Positions 25,616-33,520 of a stretch of DNA of 64,000 nt are shown piece by piece. Made by a program: the position numbers and the translations under genes. The number at the start of each line of letters is the position of its first letter. The first letter of the stretch is position 1. Source of the stretch: Pseudoalteromonas lipolytica (GTDB lineage Bacteria; Pseudomonadota; Gammaproteobacteria; Enterobacterales; Alteromonadaceae); the NCBI RefSeq assembly GCF_001306915.1, contig NZ_LJTC01000016.1, forward strand, positions 27,526 to 91,525. The letters are read 5' to 3'. The notes beneath the pieces were generated by a model. The model ran no database searches and had not been told where the DNA came from. It was given only the letters and a program-made list of their open reading frames with translations.

Positions 25616-26821
25616 TTACTTAGAGCTAACTTTAATTTTCTCTATTAAATCCTTTGCTTGATAGTTTTCGTCTAAGGCGAAATCGAGTTGTACTAAGGCG
25701 TTTTTAAAGCCGGATTCAGACGGCGCATACTGCCATTGTTTTAAGGCTCTTTTCGCTTCTCGATTGAAAACACCTTCAGGCTCTGCACTTACCACACTAA
25801 CATTGCTGGTGGCCCCACTTGGTAAAATATCGTATTTCAAAACGACTGAACCGCTAATACCTTGCTCTGCAGCTTGAATAGGGTATATCGGCTCTACACG
25901 CATAACCGCTTGATAGTCTTTTGTCTTTTCAACGGACATCGGCTGTTTTGCAATGGCAAAGCTGCTAAGCATGCCCGCTGTAAAAATAACTAACGCTGTT
26001 TTTGCGATAAATGAGCTGTTGTCGATCTGCTTGATCTGATTTAGACGTTGTAACATGGTATTTTTATCTCCGTATTGTGAATAAGCCATTAAGCCTGTTC
26101 TGCTAAAGCTTGCACAGTGCACTAATGCCTTACTGTATAAAATTCGTTGTTCAGTTGATTTATTTTTGAGTACTTGCTCATCACATGAAAGCTCTTGGAT
26201 ACGGCGCAGACTTGCATAACCAAGCCAAGCGACAGGGTTAAACCACAACAAAATAGTGGCACTTAAAGCGATGGCATTAATTAGGTTATCTTTGCGTTTA
26301 ATGTGCACTGATTCATGCTCTAAAATAAGCGCTAAAGCATGGTTATCGTAGTGGCTTTGATAGTTTGTAGGCAGCACTAACTTGGTATTTAAAACCCCAA
26401 CAACCATAGGTGAGCTCACTTGGTTGCTTTGGTATAAGCGCATACTTTGATTGCTGTGATGATCAAGCGTAATTGGCGCTAACTGCAGTTTCGCTAGAAA
26501 ACGGTAATGAAAATATACGGCAGTGATCAGCAGTGCGGCACTAATAAAGCCATAAATAGCAAACCAAGTGAGCGTAAACTGTGGCATTATTGCTGTGTTT
26601 GGCGTGATAGTCAGCTTACTGATAAAGTCGTTTTGAATTGGCTTTAAGTGCTCTGGTAGGTTCGCTAACAATAAACTAATTGGTAAAAGCGCCCACAGTG
26701 TATAAACCAAGCGTGCCGATAGCTGGCTTAGTAACTTTCGCTCTAGCAGCAATAAAAACATAATTGCAGATGAGATCAAAAGTTGTTGATCTAACAGCCA
26801 ATTAAAAAATGCATCTAACAT
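25616..26821 (-). CDS. BlaR1/MecR1-type M56 metalloprotease with C-terminal TonB domain
   Basis: A 401-residue membrane protein. Membrane helices lie at about residues 12-30, 33-50 and 92-110, followed by the M56 zinc protease domain with HESVH (His169, Glu170, His173) and the downstream LSCDEQVL that supplies the third ligand. A fourth helix lies at about 265-285. In place of the penicillin-binding sensor of true BlaR1, the C-terminus (about 305-390) is a TonB-C-like domain (YPIQAAEQGISGSVVLKYDILPSG...ALKQWQYAP). The upstream gene, 9 bases away, is a BlaI-type repressor. The likely scheme is signal-induced cleavage of BlaI (known for BlaR1, inferred here), but no beta-lactamase gene is nearby. 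Confidence 0.9.
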   Translation of the reverse strand: MLDAFFNWLLDQQLLISSAIMFLLLLERKLLSQLSARLVYTLWALLPISLLLANLPEHLKPIQNDFISKLTITPNTAIMPQFTLTWFAIYGFISAALLITAVYFHYRFLAKLQLAPITLDHHSNQSMRLYQSNQVSSPMVVGVLNTKLVLPTNYQSHYDNHALALILEHESVHIKRKDNLINAIALSATILLWFNPVAWLGYASLRRIQELSCDEQVLKNKSTEQRILYSKALVHCASFSRTGLMAYSQYGDKNTMLQRLNQIKQIDNSSFIAKTALVIFTAGMLSSFAIAKQPMSVEKTKDYQAVMRVEPIYPIQAAEQGISGSVVLKYDILPSGATSNVSVVSAEPEGVFNREAKRALKQWQYAPSESGFKNALVQLDFALDENYQAKDLIEKIKVSSK

Positions 26822-26830
26822 AACAACGCC

Positions 26831-27205
26831 TTATTTTTGCTGTTTTTCCCAATCATCAATGACCTTTTTCAGCTCATCAATATCATGTTGCGAGAGTTGC
26901 TCTGATTTAGCAAAGCCACTCACCAGTGGCGCAATACGGCCATTAAAGAAGCGTTCAATAAAGCTTTGGCTTTCTTTTAATGTGTATTCTTCACGGGCGA
27001 TGCAAGGAGTGTAGTTATATTGGCGGCCTTGTTTCTCGAAGCTAAGAGCGCCTTTTTTAACTAAACGGCTTAGTAGCGTTTTAATGGTTTTTTCGTGCCA
27101 TTCTTTATCGTCACTTAAACGCGCAATTACTTCACTAGCTGTGGCTGGGTAGCCAAGCCATACTGCATCTAATACTTCGAATTCAGCTTTAGAAAGTTCA
27201 ATCAT
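26831..27205 (-). CDS. BlaI/MecI/CopY family transcriptional repressor
   Basis: A 124-residue winged-helix repressor of the Penicillinase_R family. Family motifs are LSKAEFEVLDAVW, TASEVIARL and KTIKTLLSRLVKKGALSFEKQGRQYNYTP; the C-terminal helices form the dimerisation part. Repressors of this family are inactivated by cleavage by their M56 partner, which here is the next gene. Its promoter carries inverted repeats of the TGTAATC/GATTACA type overlapping the predicted -10 element, so autorepression is likely. AGAAAG-like purines are poor just before ATG, but the start fits the family. Confidence 0.92.
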   Translation of the reverse strand: MIELSKAEFEVLDAVWLGYPATASEVIARLSDDKEWHEKTIKTLLSRLVKKGALSFEKQGRQYNYTPCIAREEYTLKESQSFIERFFNGRIAPLVSGFAKSEQLSQHDIDELKKVIDDWEKQQK

Positions 27206-27220
27206 TTTTATGCCTACAGA

Positions 27221-27264
27221 TGTAATCTTTAATTAAAGATTACACGTGTAATCAATTAATGCAA
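27221..27264 (-). promoter_or_regulatory. Promoter and BlaI-type operator of the repressor-protease operon
   Basis: On the minus strand a promoter reads TTGCAT (27259-27264), a 16-base spacer, then TAATCT (27237-27242). A perfect 16-base palindrome, GATTACAC/GTGTAATC (27238-27253), covers the spacer and -10. Its core TTACACGTGTAA has the TACA-N2-TGTA form of BlaI operators. A second perfect 24-base palindrome (27221-27244, half TGTAATCTTTAA) overlaps it, giving three half-sites in all. The repeats are visible; autoregulation is inferred. Confidence 0.8.
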
Positions 27265-27273
27265 ACTTTTTTG

Positions 27274-27960
27274 TTAGAGAATGTCACTTTTTTTGATACT
27301 GACTATTTGTCCTTCGGGCAAATTCAGCGTGGTGAGTGACAGTTTTGCGATATCTGTGCGGTAAAGGTCGATGACTTTGTAGCCACAAAAACGAGCCATT
27401 TTACGTATTTGCCGATTTAAACCTTGTTTTAAGACGATGCAAAACTGTGTTTCGCTGACTTGAGTCACCGTGCAAGGGAGGGTTATTTGTTTATCGACAG
27501 GCACACCGCCCGCCATTTTTTTACAAAAATCACTATCAAGAGGTTTATCAACGGTGACTAAATAGCGTTTGGGTTGGTGGTAATCAGGGTGGATCAGTTG
27601 ATTACAAAACTCACCGTCATTGGTCAAAATCAATAAACCTCGGGAGTCTTTGTCGAGCCGGCCAATTGGGTAAACGCGAGTGGTTTTAGGCAGGCTATGA
27701 ATAAGGCTTGTTGGGTCATCAGCATTTAATTTGCAATCTATACCAACAGGCTTGTGATAAGCAAAGTAGGTGAGTGGTGCCTTAGCTAAAATTTTTTCGC
27801 CAAGTACAATCACATCATCGTGCTCATCAACATGATCTATATGATTTGCGGCACGGCCATTTACTGTTACCTCACCTTGATCTATCAAGCGCGATGCTTG
27901 CTTTCGAGAGCAAACACCCGCATGGGCAATAAATTTAGCAAGTCGTACTTTTTCTGGCAT
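27274..27960 (-). CDS. rluF: rRNA pseudouridine synthase, RluF-like
   Basis: A 228-residue enzyme of the RsuA/RluF branch. An S4 RNA-binding domain (about 5-60: RLAKFIAHAGVCSRKQASRLIDQGEVTVNG) is followed by the catalytic domain. The active-site Asp is in PIGRLDKDSRGLLILTNDGE, and QGLNRQIRKMARFCGYKV is the conserved motif near the end. The wording of these motifs is closest to E. coli RluF, which modifies U2604 (and U2605) of 23S rRNA; RluF assignment over RsuA or RluE is likely but not certain. The frame opens at a GTG (27990), but ATG 27960 matches the family N-terminus, so I used it. It is the gene downstream of nothing in its direction and probably has its own promoter. Confidence 0.82.
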   Translation of the reverse strand: MPEKVRLAKFIAHAGVCSRKQASRLIDQGEVTVNGRAANHIDHVDEHDDVIVLGEKILAKAPLTYFAYHKPVGIDCKLNADDPTSLIHSLPKTTRVYPIGRLDKDSRGLLILTNDGEFCNQLIHPDYHQPKRYLVTVDKPLDSDFCKKMAGGVPVDKQITLPCTVTQVSETQFCIVLKQGLNRQIRKMARFCGYKVIDLYRTDIAKLSLTTLNLPEGQIVSIKKSDIL

Positions 27961-28040
27961 GAGTGATTTTTGTACAATTAATTTGATCACAGTATATCAA
28001 AATCACGTATGAATAGTTCCACCACCAAAGAGGAATGCAC

Positions 28041-28346
28041 ATGCCTATCAAATTATCAGAGCTTGCAGCTCACCAACCACTGCAAAAGGTTATCCTTCAT
28101 TCATTAGAAATGGCGCTGTATCAGGTGTCTGTGCTGATCAATAACGTTGAGTATTATGTTACTGATGAGCAAGGTGAGTTTATTCGCGATATTAGCCCGT
28201 TGCACATTCAAAAGCGCCTCGATCACCTAAGTTATGGTGATATGGTTTTACGCCACACTAGTGCTTATGATGAGATGTGTGGTCAGCCCGAAAAGCTGGC
28301 CAGCAACATGCTTGAAGTACCCTATGGTAAGAACCACTTATACTGA
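28041..28346 (+). CDS. Small conserved protein, probably DUF6482
   Basis: A 101-residue cytosolic protein without signal peptide or membrane helix. The arrangement resembles DUF6482 proteins of gammaproteobacteria: an early LHSLEMALYQVSVLINNVEYYVTDEQGE stretch, a beta-hairpin, then a segment about a pair of helices ending in a variable tail. Function unknown. An in-frame ATG lies at 28035, but AGAGGA (28029-28034) abuts it and is correctly spaced for ATG 28041. It is followed after 27 bases by a GNAT gene in the same direction, so they may share a transcript. Confidence 0.65.
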   Translation: MPIKLSELAAHQPLQKVILHSLEMALYQVSVLINNVEYYVTDEQGEFIRDISPLHIQKRLDHLSYGDMVLRHTSAYDEMCGQPEKLASNMLEVPYGKNHLY

Positions 28347-28373
28347 TTAACGATATAAGCGTATACTGAGTAT

Positions 28374-28781
28374 ATGTATCAATTAAAAAGTGATGACTCA
28401 GCTGATTTAAACAACCAGCTTAGAGAACATATTGTGGCTTTCAACGCCGCGCATTTTAATGCCGAGCGTATTCCCGTTGGTTTTAAGTTCGTTAATAAAC
28501 AAAACAGTGTGGTTGCTGGTATTCATGGTCAGGTATTTGGCAATTGGCTGCTTATTAGTTGGCTTTGGTGTGATGATAAGACGCGTGGTAAGGGACTTGC
28601 GACACGCTTACTCGCTGAATTAGAGAGTAAAGCTAAAGCACTTGGTGCAAACACCGCACAACTTGATACGCTCGATTTCCAAGCTAAACCCTTTTACGAA
28701 AACAACGGCTACCTAGTTAAATATGAAATGCGTAACTACCCACTCGACGGCTGCCGTTATTTTATGGAAAAAAGCCTTTAA
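28374..28781 (+). CDS. GNAT family N-acetyltransferase
   Basis: A 135-residue single-domain acetyltransferase. The acetyl-CoA pyrophosphate loop is DDKTRGKGLATRLLAELE, and the C-terminal part DFQAKPFYENNGYLVKYEMRNYP is the typical strand that contacts the acceptor. Substrate unknown. Stress-type GNATs of this form often acetylate small amines or proteins. It may be cotranscribed with the small gene upstream; the convergent HopJ gene starts just beyond. Confidence 0.88.
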   Translation: MYQLKSDDSADLNNQLREHIVAFNAAHFNAERIPVGFKFVNKQNSVVAGIHGQVFGNWLLISWLWCDDKTRGKGLATRLLAELESKAKALGANTAQLDTLDFQAKPFYENNGYLVKYEMRNYPLDGCRYFMEKSL

Positions 28782-28795
28782 CTATTGGCTTTTAC

Positions 28796-29155
28796 TCACT
28801 TCGCTTTTAGCACGTCTTGCTCGGTAAAAGTAATCCCTAAGAAAGGGGTCGCTTCAGGGGCAAGCATAAAGGTGCGAATGTTCATATGGTCTTGCCCTTC
28901 AGGATTGTGTAATACGTCATCACGATAAAACGCGCCAAAGCAATCTAGGGTGTTTTGTTTACTCAGTTGATTTAGCTTAGCAAAGGCAAAAATTTTACAC
29001 GAGCCATTATTTTCATTTGCCGCGCTTAGCAGGCCATGATTGTTAAAACCACTTGGGGTAAAGTCATAATTGTTGTCTATGACCGCCATGGTATCGGTAA
29101 ACTCAATTTGCTGCGGTGTGCTTGCTAATTTCGAAAGAAATTCGTTAAGAGTCAT
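28796..29155 (-). CDS. HopJ-like type III effector family protein
   Basis: A 119-residue protein matching the HopJ family: EFTDTMAVIDNNYDFTPSGFNNHG, then a central KIFAFAKLNQLSKQNTLDCFGAFYRDDVL and HMNIRTFM. The name comes from a Pseudomonas syringae effector, but the family is common in free-living marine and freshwater bacteria without type III secretion, so a role as an injected toxin should not be assumed. No signal peptide. It is 9 bases downstream of the aspartic-protease-like gene and likely cotranscribed. Confidence 0.82.
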   Translation of the reverse strand: MTLNEFLSKLASTPQQIEFTDTMAVIDNNYDFTPSGFNNHGLLSAANENNGSCKIFAFAKLNQLSKQNTLDCFGAFYRDDVLHNPEGQDHMNIRTFMLAPEATPFLGITFTEQDVLKAK

Positions 29156-29164
29156 TGCTTGTCC

Positions 29165-30277
29165 TTAAAAATTGTTCTTTATCAACTCTAACTCATTCAC
29201 TTGCTGATTGATATTAAACTTAAAATTCTCTAAAAAGTTCATACCAAGCAAGCCATAGCCAACATGATTTTCTATTACCAGCACTTCAAAATTACGAATA
29301 CGTTGTTGACCGACTTGAAACGACTCGAGCTGATAACGCTGTGCTTCAACAATTCCATTAGCTGTGTTTACTTGTAAGGTGCCAAGGTAATTGGCTGGGG
29401 TGTTAAGCGAGTTTAATAATGTTTGGTTAATTACAGTAAAGCTAGCGCCGGTGTCGATCATCAGCTCGGTTTCGATATCATCGTTGATGATACTGTTCAC
29501 CAAATAGTGCGAACCTCGAGCAGTTAATTTTATAATTTCAACACCTGCGAGAGCTTGTTGAATCAACTGATGTAATTGCTCAGCCTGTTGTTTATAGTCA
29601 TGATCTTCGGGTAGTTGATCTAGGGTTATTTGGCTCGCGACATAATCTTCTAAATGGTAGCTAGCTAATGCATTGTTATATAAGTAATGCGCGTTGCCAG
29701 GCGCGTAATCAAGCCATTGTTGACTAATATTAAGTAGGGCTTGCCATTGTTGCGTTGCAATAAGTTCATCAATATAGGTTGTACTTAGCTCGTCTATTTG
29801 TTTGTTAAGTTGTTGCTTATCATTGCTGTCTAACTGGTTGCTAAGCGCCAGTAAATTGATAATACCTTGTTGGGTATCACCTTGTGCTATTAAACGCTTT
29901 GCCTCAAGTTCAAGCATGGTGACATCGTAAGGGTGACTATTTAAAAAGGCCGTTAAAAATTGCTCACTTAAGGTGAATTTTTGATGGGAAAGCCATGTCT
30001 TAAGTTGTTGTTGCCAAATTTGTTTAAGTTGCCTTGCATAGCGAGGTTCATTCATAAGTAATTGAGTGTACTCAGCAACCGCTTTGTCGAATAATTGGTT
30101 GCTAAATAGCGCAACAGCTTGTTGAAAGTGGGCTGGTAACGTTGTGCCTTTTTGTACTTTAGGCGCTGGTGCGACAGTTTCTATTTCTAACGGCTTTGCC
30201 GGGTTAAAAAGCTGCCAAATAAAGTAACCGTTTAAGCTAAGAGAGCATAGCAATATTAATTTAAGAAAAGCATTCAT
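29165..30277 (-). CDS. Retropepsin-like aspartic protease with TPR-like region
   Basis: A 370-residue protein with an N-terminal membrane anchor or signal helix (about 5-23). The middle (about 45-250) is helical with TPR-like spacing (FDKAVAEYTQLLMNEPRYAR and similar repeats). The C-terminal domain (about 260-365) is a retropepsin-like aspartic protease of the clan AA type: catalytic Asp275 in MIDTGAS, a flap-like segment and the conserved hydrophobic-Gly end YGLLGMNFL. One chain gives half a pepsin, so a dimer would be needed. Likely periplasmic. No substrate is known to me. A HopJ-like gene follows at once. Confidence 0.85.
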   Translation of the reverse strand: MNAFLKLILLCSLSLNGYFIWQLFNPAKPLEIETVAPAPKVQKGTTLPAHFQQAVALFSNQLFDKAVAEYTQLLMNEPRYARQLKQIWQQQLKTWLSHQKFTLSEQFLTAFLNSHPYDVTMLELEAKRLIAQGDTQQGIINLLALSNQLDSNDKQQLNKQIDELSTTYIDELIATQQWQALLNISQQWLDYAPGNAHYLYNNALASYHLEDYVASQITLDQLPEDHDYKQQAEQLHQLIQQALAGVEIIKLTARGSHYLVNSIINDDIETELMIDTGASFTVINQTLLNSLNTPANYLGTLQVNTANGIVEAQRYQLESFQVGQQRIRNFEVLVIENHVGYGLLGMNFLENFKFNINQQVNELELIKNNF

Positions 30278-30344
30278 CCGTTTTGCCCAATCATTTAATC
30301 TTTGTTATTTACTTACTCAGCATAAAACACATTTTTTAAAGTCG

Positions 30345-31055
30345 TTACTTTTTAACTAAATGATTGAGCGCCATGATATTACTGATCTCAATATCTGCTA
30401 ATCCTTGATAACGATATTGCGTTGCTTGGTTATTAAGCCAAACGCTTTGGCAGCCAGCATTATTGGCACCTTGTACATCAGTATCTAGGCTATCGCCAAT
30501 GTGCAAAATTTCCTTGTGAGGCACTTTTAAGTGTTTGGCTGCGCTATCAAATAAGGCGCTATGCGGCTTCGCTTTTCCGTGTGGGCCTGCTTGTAAAACT
30601 AACTCAAATACACCATTAAGGTTAAACTTTTCTACTTCGACATTACCATTGGTGATGGCGATGAGGCGGTAGTGTTTACTGAGATTAGTAAGTAATTCAA
30701 GTACTTCATCAGTAACGGTTATTTGACTGCGGGCATCAGCGAATGCCTGATAAGCATTTTCGGCATGCAACTGAGCTTGCTCTGCTGAAAAACCCAGATC
30801 GGTCATGGCATAGTGTAATGCTGCTTGTCGCCAGCGCGTAACGTCATCAATTAAAGTCGCATCATGTTTTAAAGCTTTATCGCGGCATGTTAACCAGTAG
30901 CTCATGCTATCGGCTGGCCATTGGTCTAATGCCTCGAGGTAATCAGCTTGTGCTTGCAAGGCTGATTTTATGATCGGATGGTTGTTGTAAAGTGTGTCGT
31001 CTAAATCAAAACTTAAAACAGAAACTGGCGATAGGGCACGGTTAAATCGGATCAT
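30345..31055 (-). CDS. yigB: HAD family phosphatase YigB
   Basis: A 236-residue HAD hydrolase. Motif I is SFDLDDTLYNN, with nucleophile and acid Asp two residues apart; motif II is the Thr in AITNGN, motif III the Lys before HSALF, and motif IV HIGDSLDTDVQGANNAG. In E. coli YigB dephosphorylates 5-amino-6-(5-phosphoribitylamino)uracil in riboflavin synthesis and also acts on other sugar phosphates. Position directly after xerC (12 bases) repeats the conserved dapF-yigA-xerC-yigB order and supports this name. Confidence 0.9.
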   Translation of the reverse strand: MIRFNRALSPVSVLSFDLDDTLYNNHPIIKSALQAQADYLEALDQWPADSMSYWLTCRDKALKHDATLIDDVTRWRQAALHYAMTDLGFSAEQAQLHAENAYQAFADARSQITVTDEVLELLTNLSKHYRLIAITNGNVEVEKFNLNGVFELVLQAGPHGKAKPHSALFDSAAKHLKVPHKEILHIGDSLDTDVQGANNAGCQSVWLNNQATQYRYQGLADIEISNIMALNHLVKK

Positions 31056-31067
31056 AATGACAAGGGT

Positions 31068-32021
31068 TTACTCTGATGTTGAGCGCTTTTTAGCGCGTGG
31101 ATGGGTGTTATCGTACACTTTAGCTAAATGCTGAAAATCTAAATGCGTGTAAACTTGAGTTGCAGACAAACTACTGTGTCCTAACAGTTCTTGTACGGCA
31201 CGCAGATCCCCTGATGATTCTAAAATATGTGATGCAAATGAGTGGCGCAATTTATGCGGATGCACTTGTGAGCTGATCCCTTGCTTAATGCCCCATTCTT
31301 GCATCCGTAAGCGAACTTGGCGTACGGAAATTCGCTTTTTTTGGCTGCTAACAAATACGGCTATTTCATCAGGATGTGCAAATTGAGGGCGAATTTTCAG
31401 CCATGCTTTTAATGCACTGAGCGCTTTGCTGCCTACAGGTAATAAACGTTCTTTGTTACCTTTACCACGGACTAAAATTTCGCCTTCAGTCGGGTTTATA
31501 TCTTGTATGTTGGCACCAACTAACTCGCTAATACGCAGGCCCGAAGAGTACATTAATTCCATCATAGCTTTGTCACGAATAGCTAAAGGCTCATCATCTG
31601 GCAGTTCTAGTAGCTTAGCCATTTGATCTACGTCTAAATTTTTGGGTAAAGGCTTGGAAAATTTTGGCCCTTTAATGGCCTCTGCCGGATTATGATAATG
31701 TGCCTGACTGGCGATATTTTTGGCTTTTAAGAATTTATATAAACTGCGAATACAGCTCAGTTTTAAACTGATTGTGCGACCACTCAATTGTTTGCTGCGC
31801 ATTTGCATGCTGTAACGGCGAATATGCTCACCTTGAACAGCAAACCAGTCTTCACATAGTTTACTAAAGTACAAAGCTGCGAAGCCTAGCTGGCTAGTGT
31901 ATTGGTTTACTGTGTGCGCTGAGTATTGTTTTTCGTAGCGTAAGTAGTCTGCAAATAGTTGGATAGGTGTTCGCCAAGCATCACTTAATTCAACAATGTC
32001 TGGCGTCGTCACATCGCTCAT
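31068..32021 (-). CDS. xerC: Tyrosine recombinase XerC
   Basis: XerC with XerD resolves chromosome dimers at dif. The 317-residue protein has the N-terminal SAM-like core-binding domain (about 15-100) and the catalytic domain. Catalytic residues are visible: Arg in SSGLRISELVG, Lys in RGKGNKERLLPV, His and Arg in HKLRHSFASHI, His in LLGHSSLSATQVYTH and the Tyr of that last motif. Its start overlaps the DUF484 stop by four bases (ATGA). It is part of the conserved lysA-dapF-DUF484-xerC-yigB order, so it is the housekeeping enzyme and not a phage or integron integrase. Confidence 0.96.
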   Translation of the reverse strand: MSDVTTPDIVELSDAWRTPIQLFADYLRYEKQYSAHTVNQYTSQLGFAALYFSKLCEDWFAVQGEHIRRYSMQMRSKQLSGRTISLKLSCIRSLYKFLKAKNIASQAHYHNPAEAIKGPKFSKPLPKNLDVDQMAKLLELPDDEPLAIRDKAMMELMYSSGLRISELVGANIQDINPTEGEILVRGKGNKERLLPVGSKALSALKAWLKIRPQFAHPDEIAVFVSSQKKRISVRQVRLRMQEWGIKQGISSQVHPHKLRHSFASHILESSGDLRAVQELLGHSSLSATQVYTHLDFQHLAKVYDNTHPRAKKRSTSE

Positions 32022-32629
32022 GCAAGTTCCAATAAGCGCAGTTGTAATGAGCGAACAAACTCAAGGACAAAAAAGCTGTCTTTTGCCGGTTCGAAGTGAT
32101 TTACGTCATCACTACCAAACGCCAAAATAGCCACAGGGTGTTTTGTGTTACCAATTAGATATAAAGCAGTCGATTGAGTCGTGTCTGAAAACAGTAAGTC
32201 TCTTTCTTGTTGGCTTACTCGACCCAAGTAAATGCCGTCGTTTTGCAGGCGATGAGCAATTAATTCATCAAACTTTTTATCGTACTTAACTAAGTGGCAT
32301 TCGTTAATGGATGGATTAGTGCAGATAATATTGCGCAAATTGCTAGCCAGTGTCGTAAAGTCGTAGTTAGTCCATAACTGACGATGACAGTCGCTAAATA
32401 AGCGGTAAATTAACTCGTTTTCTTTTGCTTGTTCAACGAGCTGCTCAATCTTATTTTTTAATAACGTATTGTGTTCACGTAATTGGCGCTGTTGAATATG
32501 TACCAAAGACGTTGCTCCCGCCGTTTGTTGTTGTAGTTCAACTTCAGCGAGCACATCCGGGTTTTTGATAAAAAAATCAGGGTGTGCTTTTAAATAGTCA
32601 GCAATTTGTTGTTCTGTTAGTTTGCTCAT
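32018..32629 (-). CDS. DUF484 family (GAF-like) protein
   Basis: A 203-residue cytosolic protein of the DUF484 family (YigA in E. coli). Typical features are the N-terminal ADYLKAHPDFFIKNPDVLAEV, a coiled coil (LVHIQQRQLREHNTLLKNKIEQLV) and a GAF-like domain ending in LEFVRSLQLRL. Function unknown; it is always found between dapF and xerC. Both ends overlap neighbours by four bases, so it is translationally coupled in the operon. Confidence 0.92.
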   Translation of the reverse strand: MSKLTEQQIADYLKAHPDFFIKNPDVLAEVELQQQTAGATSLVHIQQRQLREHNTLLKNKIEQLVEQAKENELIYRLFSDCHRQLWTNYDFTTLASNLRNIICTNPSINECHLVKYDKKFDELIAHRLQNDGIYLGRVSQQERDLLFSDTTQSTALYLIGNTKHPVAILAFGSDDVNHFEPAKDSFFVLEFVRSLQLRLLELA

Positions 32630-33456
32630 AGTGCCACTTGTCCATCAAAAACATGCTCAGCAGGGCCTGTCATTCGTACAGGGTGGCCTTCGCCTTGCCA
32701 ACGTACTTGTAAACTGCCGCCGGGTAAGTCAACTTGTACGGTATTAGCAAGTTTACTTTGAATTTGTCCAACCACGACCGCAGCACAAGCACCTGTACCA
32801 CAGGCTAAGGTTTCACTAACGCCACGTTCCCACACTCTTAGTTTAATGTGATCTTGCGAAATTACCTGCATAAAACCAACATTTGCACGTTGTGGAAAAC
32901 GCTCATGATTTTCAAGGAGTGGGCCTAAGGTGGTGACTTCTGCGGTATGAATGTCATCAACTTCTAACACGCAATGTGGGTTACCCATCGACACTGCGCC
33001 ACTAAATACTGTGTGTTCTTCAGTGCGAAGAATATAGGTCAGCTCACGCTTGCTGGCTTTTAATGGAATTTTGTTCGGTTCAAAATTAGGGTGGCCCATA
33101 TTTACCGTTACTTGACCATCTTTCTCTATATAAAGCGTGAGGTTACCAGATTTTGTTGAAACCGAAATTTTATGCTTATTGGTCAGGCCTTTCATACGTA
33201 CAAAGCGGGCGAAACAGCGCGCACCGTTGCCGCACTGTTCAACTTCGTTACCATCGGCATTGAAAATACGATAATGAAAATCGAGATCAGGCGAGTAAGG
33301 GGCTTCAACCATAAGCAGTTGATCGAAGCCAATGCCAAAATGGCGATCTGCCAGCTTCTTTATTTGATCACGTGATAAAAAAACATTTTGAGTAATGTTA
33401 TCAATAACGACAAAGTCATTACCTAGGCCGTGCATTTTTGAAAAATTAACTAACAT
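32626..33456 (-). CDS. dapF: Diaminopimelate epimerase
   Basis: DapF interconverts LL- and meso-diaminopimelate, supplying peptidoglycan and the lysine branch. The 276-residue protein begins with the family signature FSKMHGLGNDFVVID. The two active-site cysteines are Cys75 (EQCGNGARC) and Cys219 (LACGTGACA). It lies 64 bases after lysA, whose product uses meso-diaminopimelate, and its stop overlaps the start of the DUF484 gene. Complete and canonical. Confidence 0.97.
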   Translation of the reverse strand: MLVNFSKMHGLGNDFVVIDNITQNVFLSRDQIKKLADRHFGIGFDQLLMVEAPYSPDLDFHYRIFNADGNEVEQCGNGARCFARFVRMKGLTNKHKISVSTKSGNLTLYIEKDGQVTVNMGHPNFEPNKIPLKASKRELTYILRTEEHTVFSGAVSMGNPHCVLEVDDIHTAEVTTLGPLLENHERFPQRANVGFMQVISQDHIKLRVWERGVSETLACGTGACAAVVVGQIQSKLANTVQVDLPGGSLQVRWQGEGHPVRMTGPAEHVFDGQVAL

Positions 33457-33520
33457 AACGCTCTAATTCGGGTTTGCTCTGAGCTAATCATGCCACAGAG
33501 CTGGGCGGTTATAAAAACGT

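Noticed and set aside
25616..27205. Beta-lactam resistance regulon
   Set aside because: The BlaR1-like protein lacks the penicillin-binding sensor and no beta-lactamase gene lies in the window.
28796..29155. HopJ-like gene as evidence of type III secretion
   Set aside because: No secretion or chaperone genes are nearby and the family is common in non-pathogens.
31068..32021. XerC as an integrase marking a mobile element
   Set aside because: It lies in the conserved dapF-DUF484-xerC-yigB order with no attachment repeats or phage genes.
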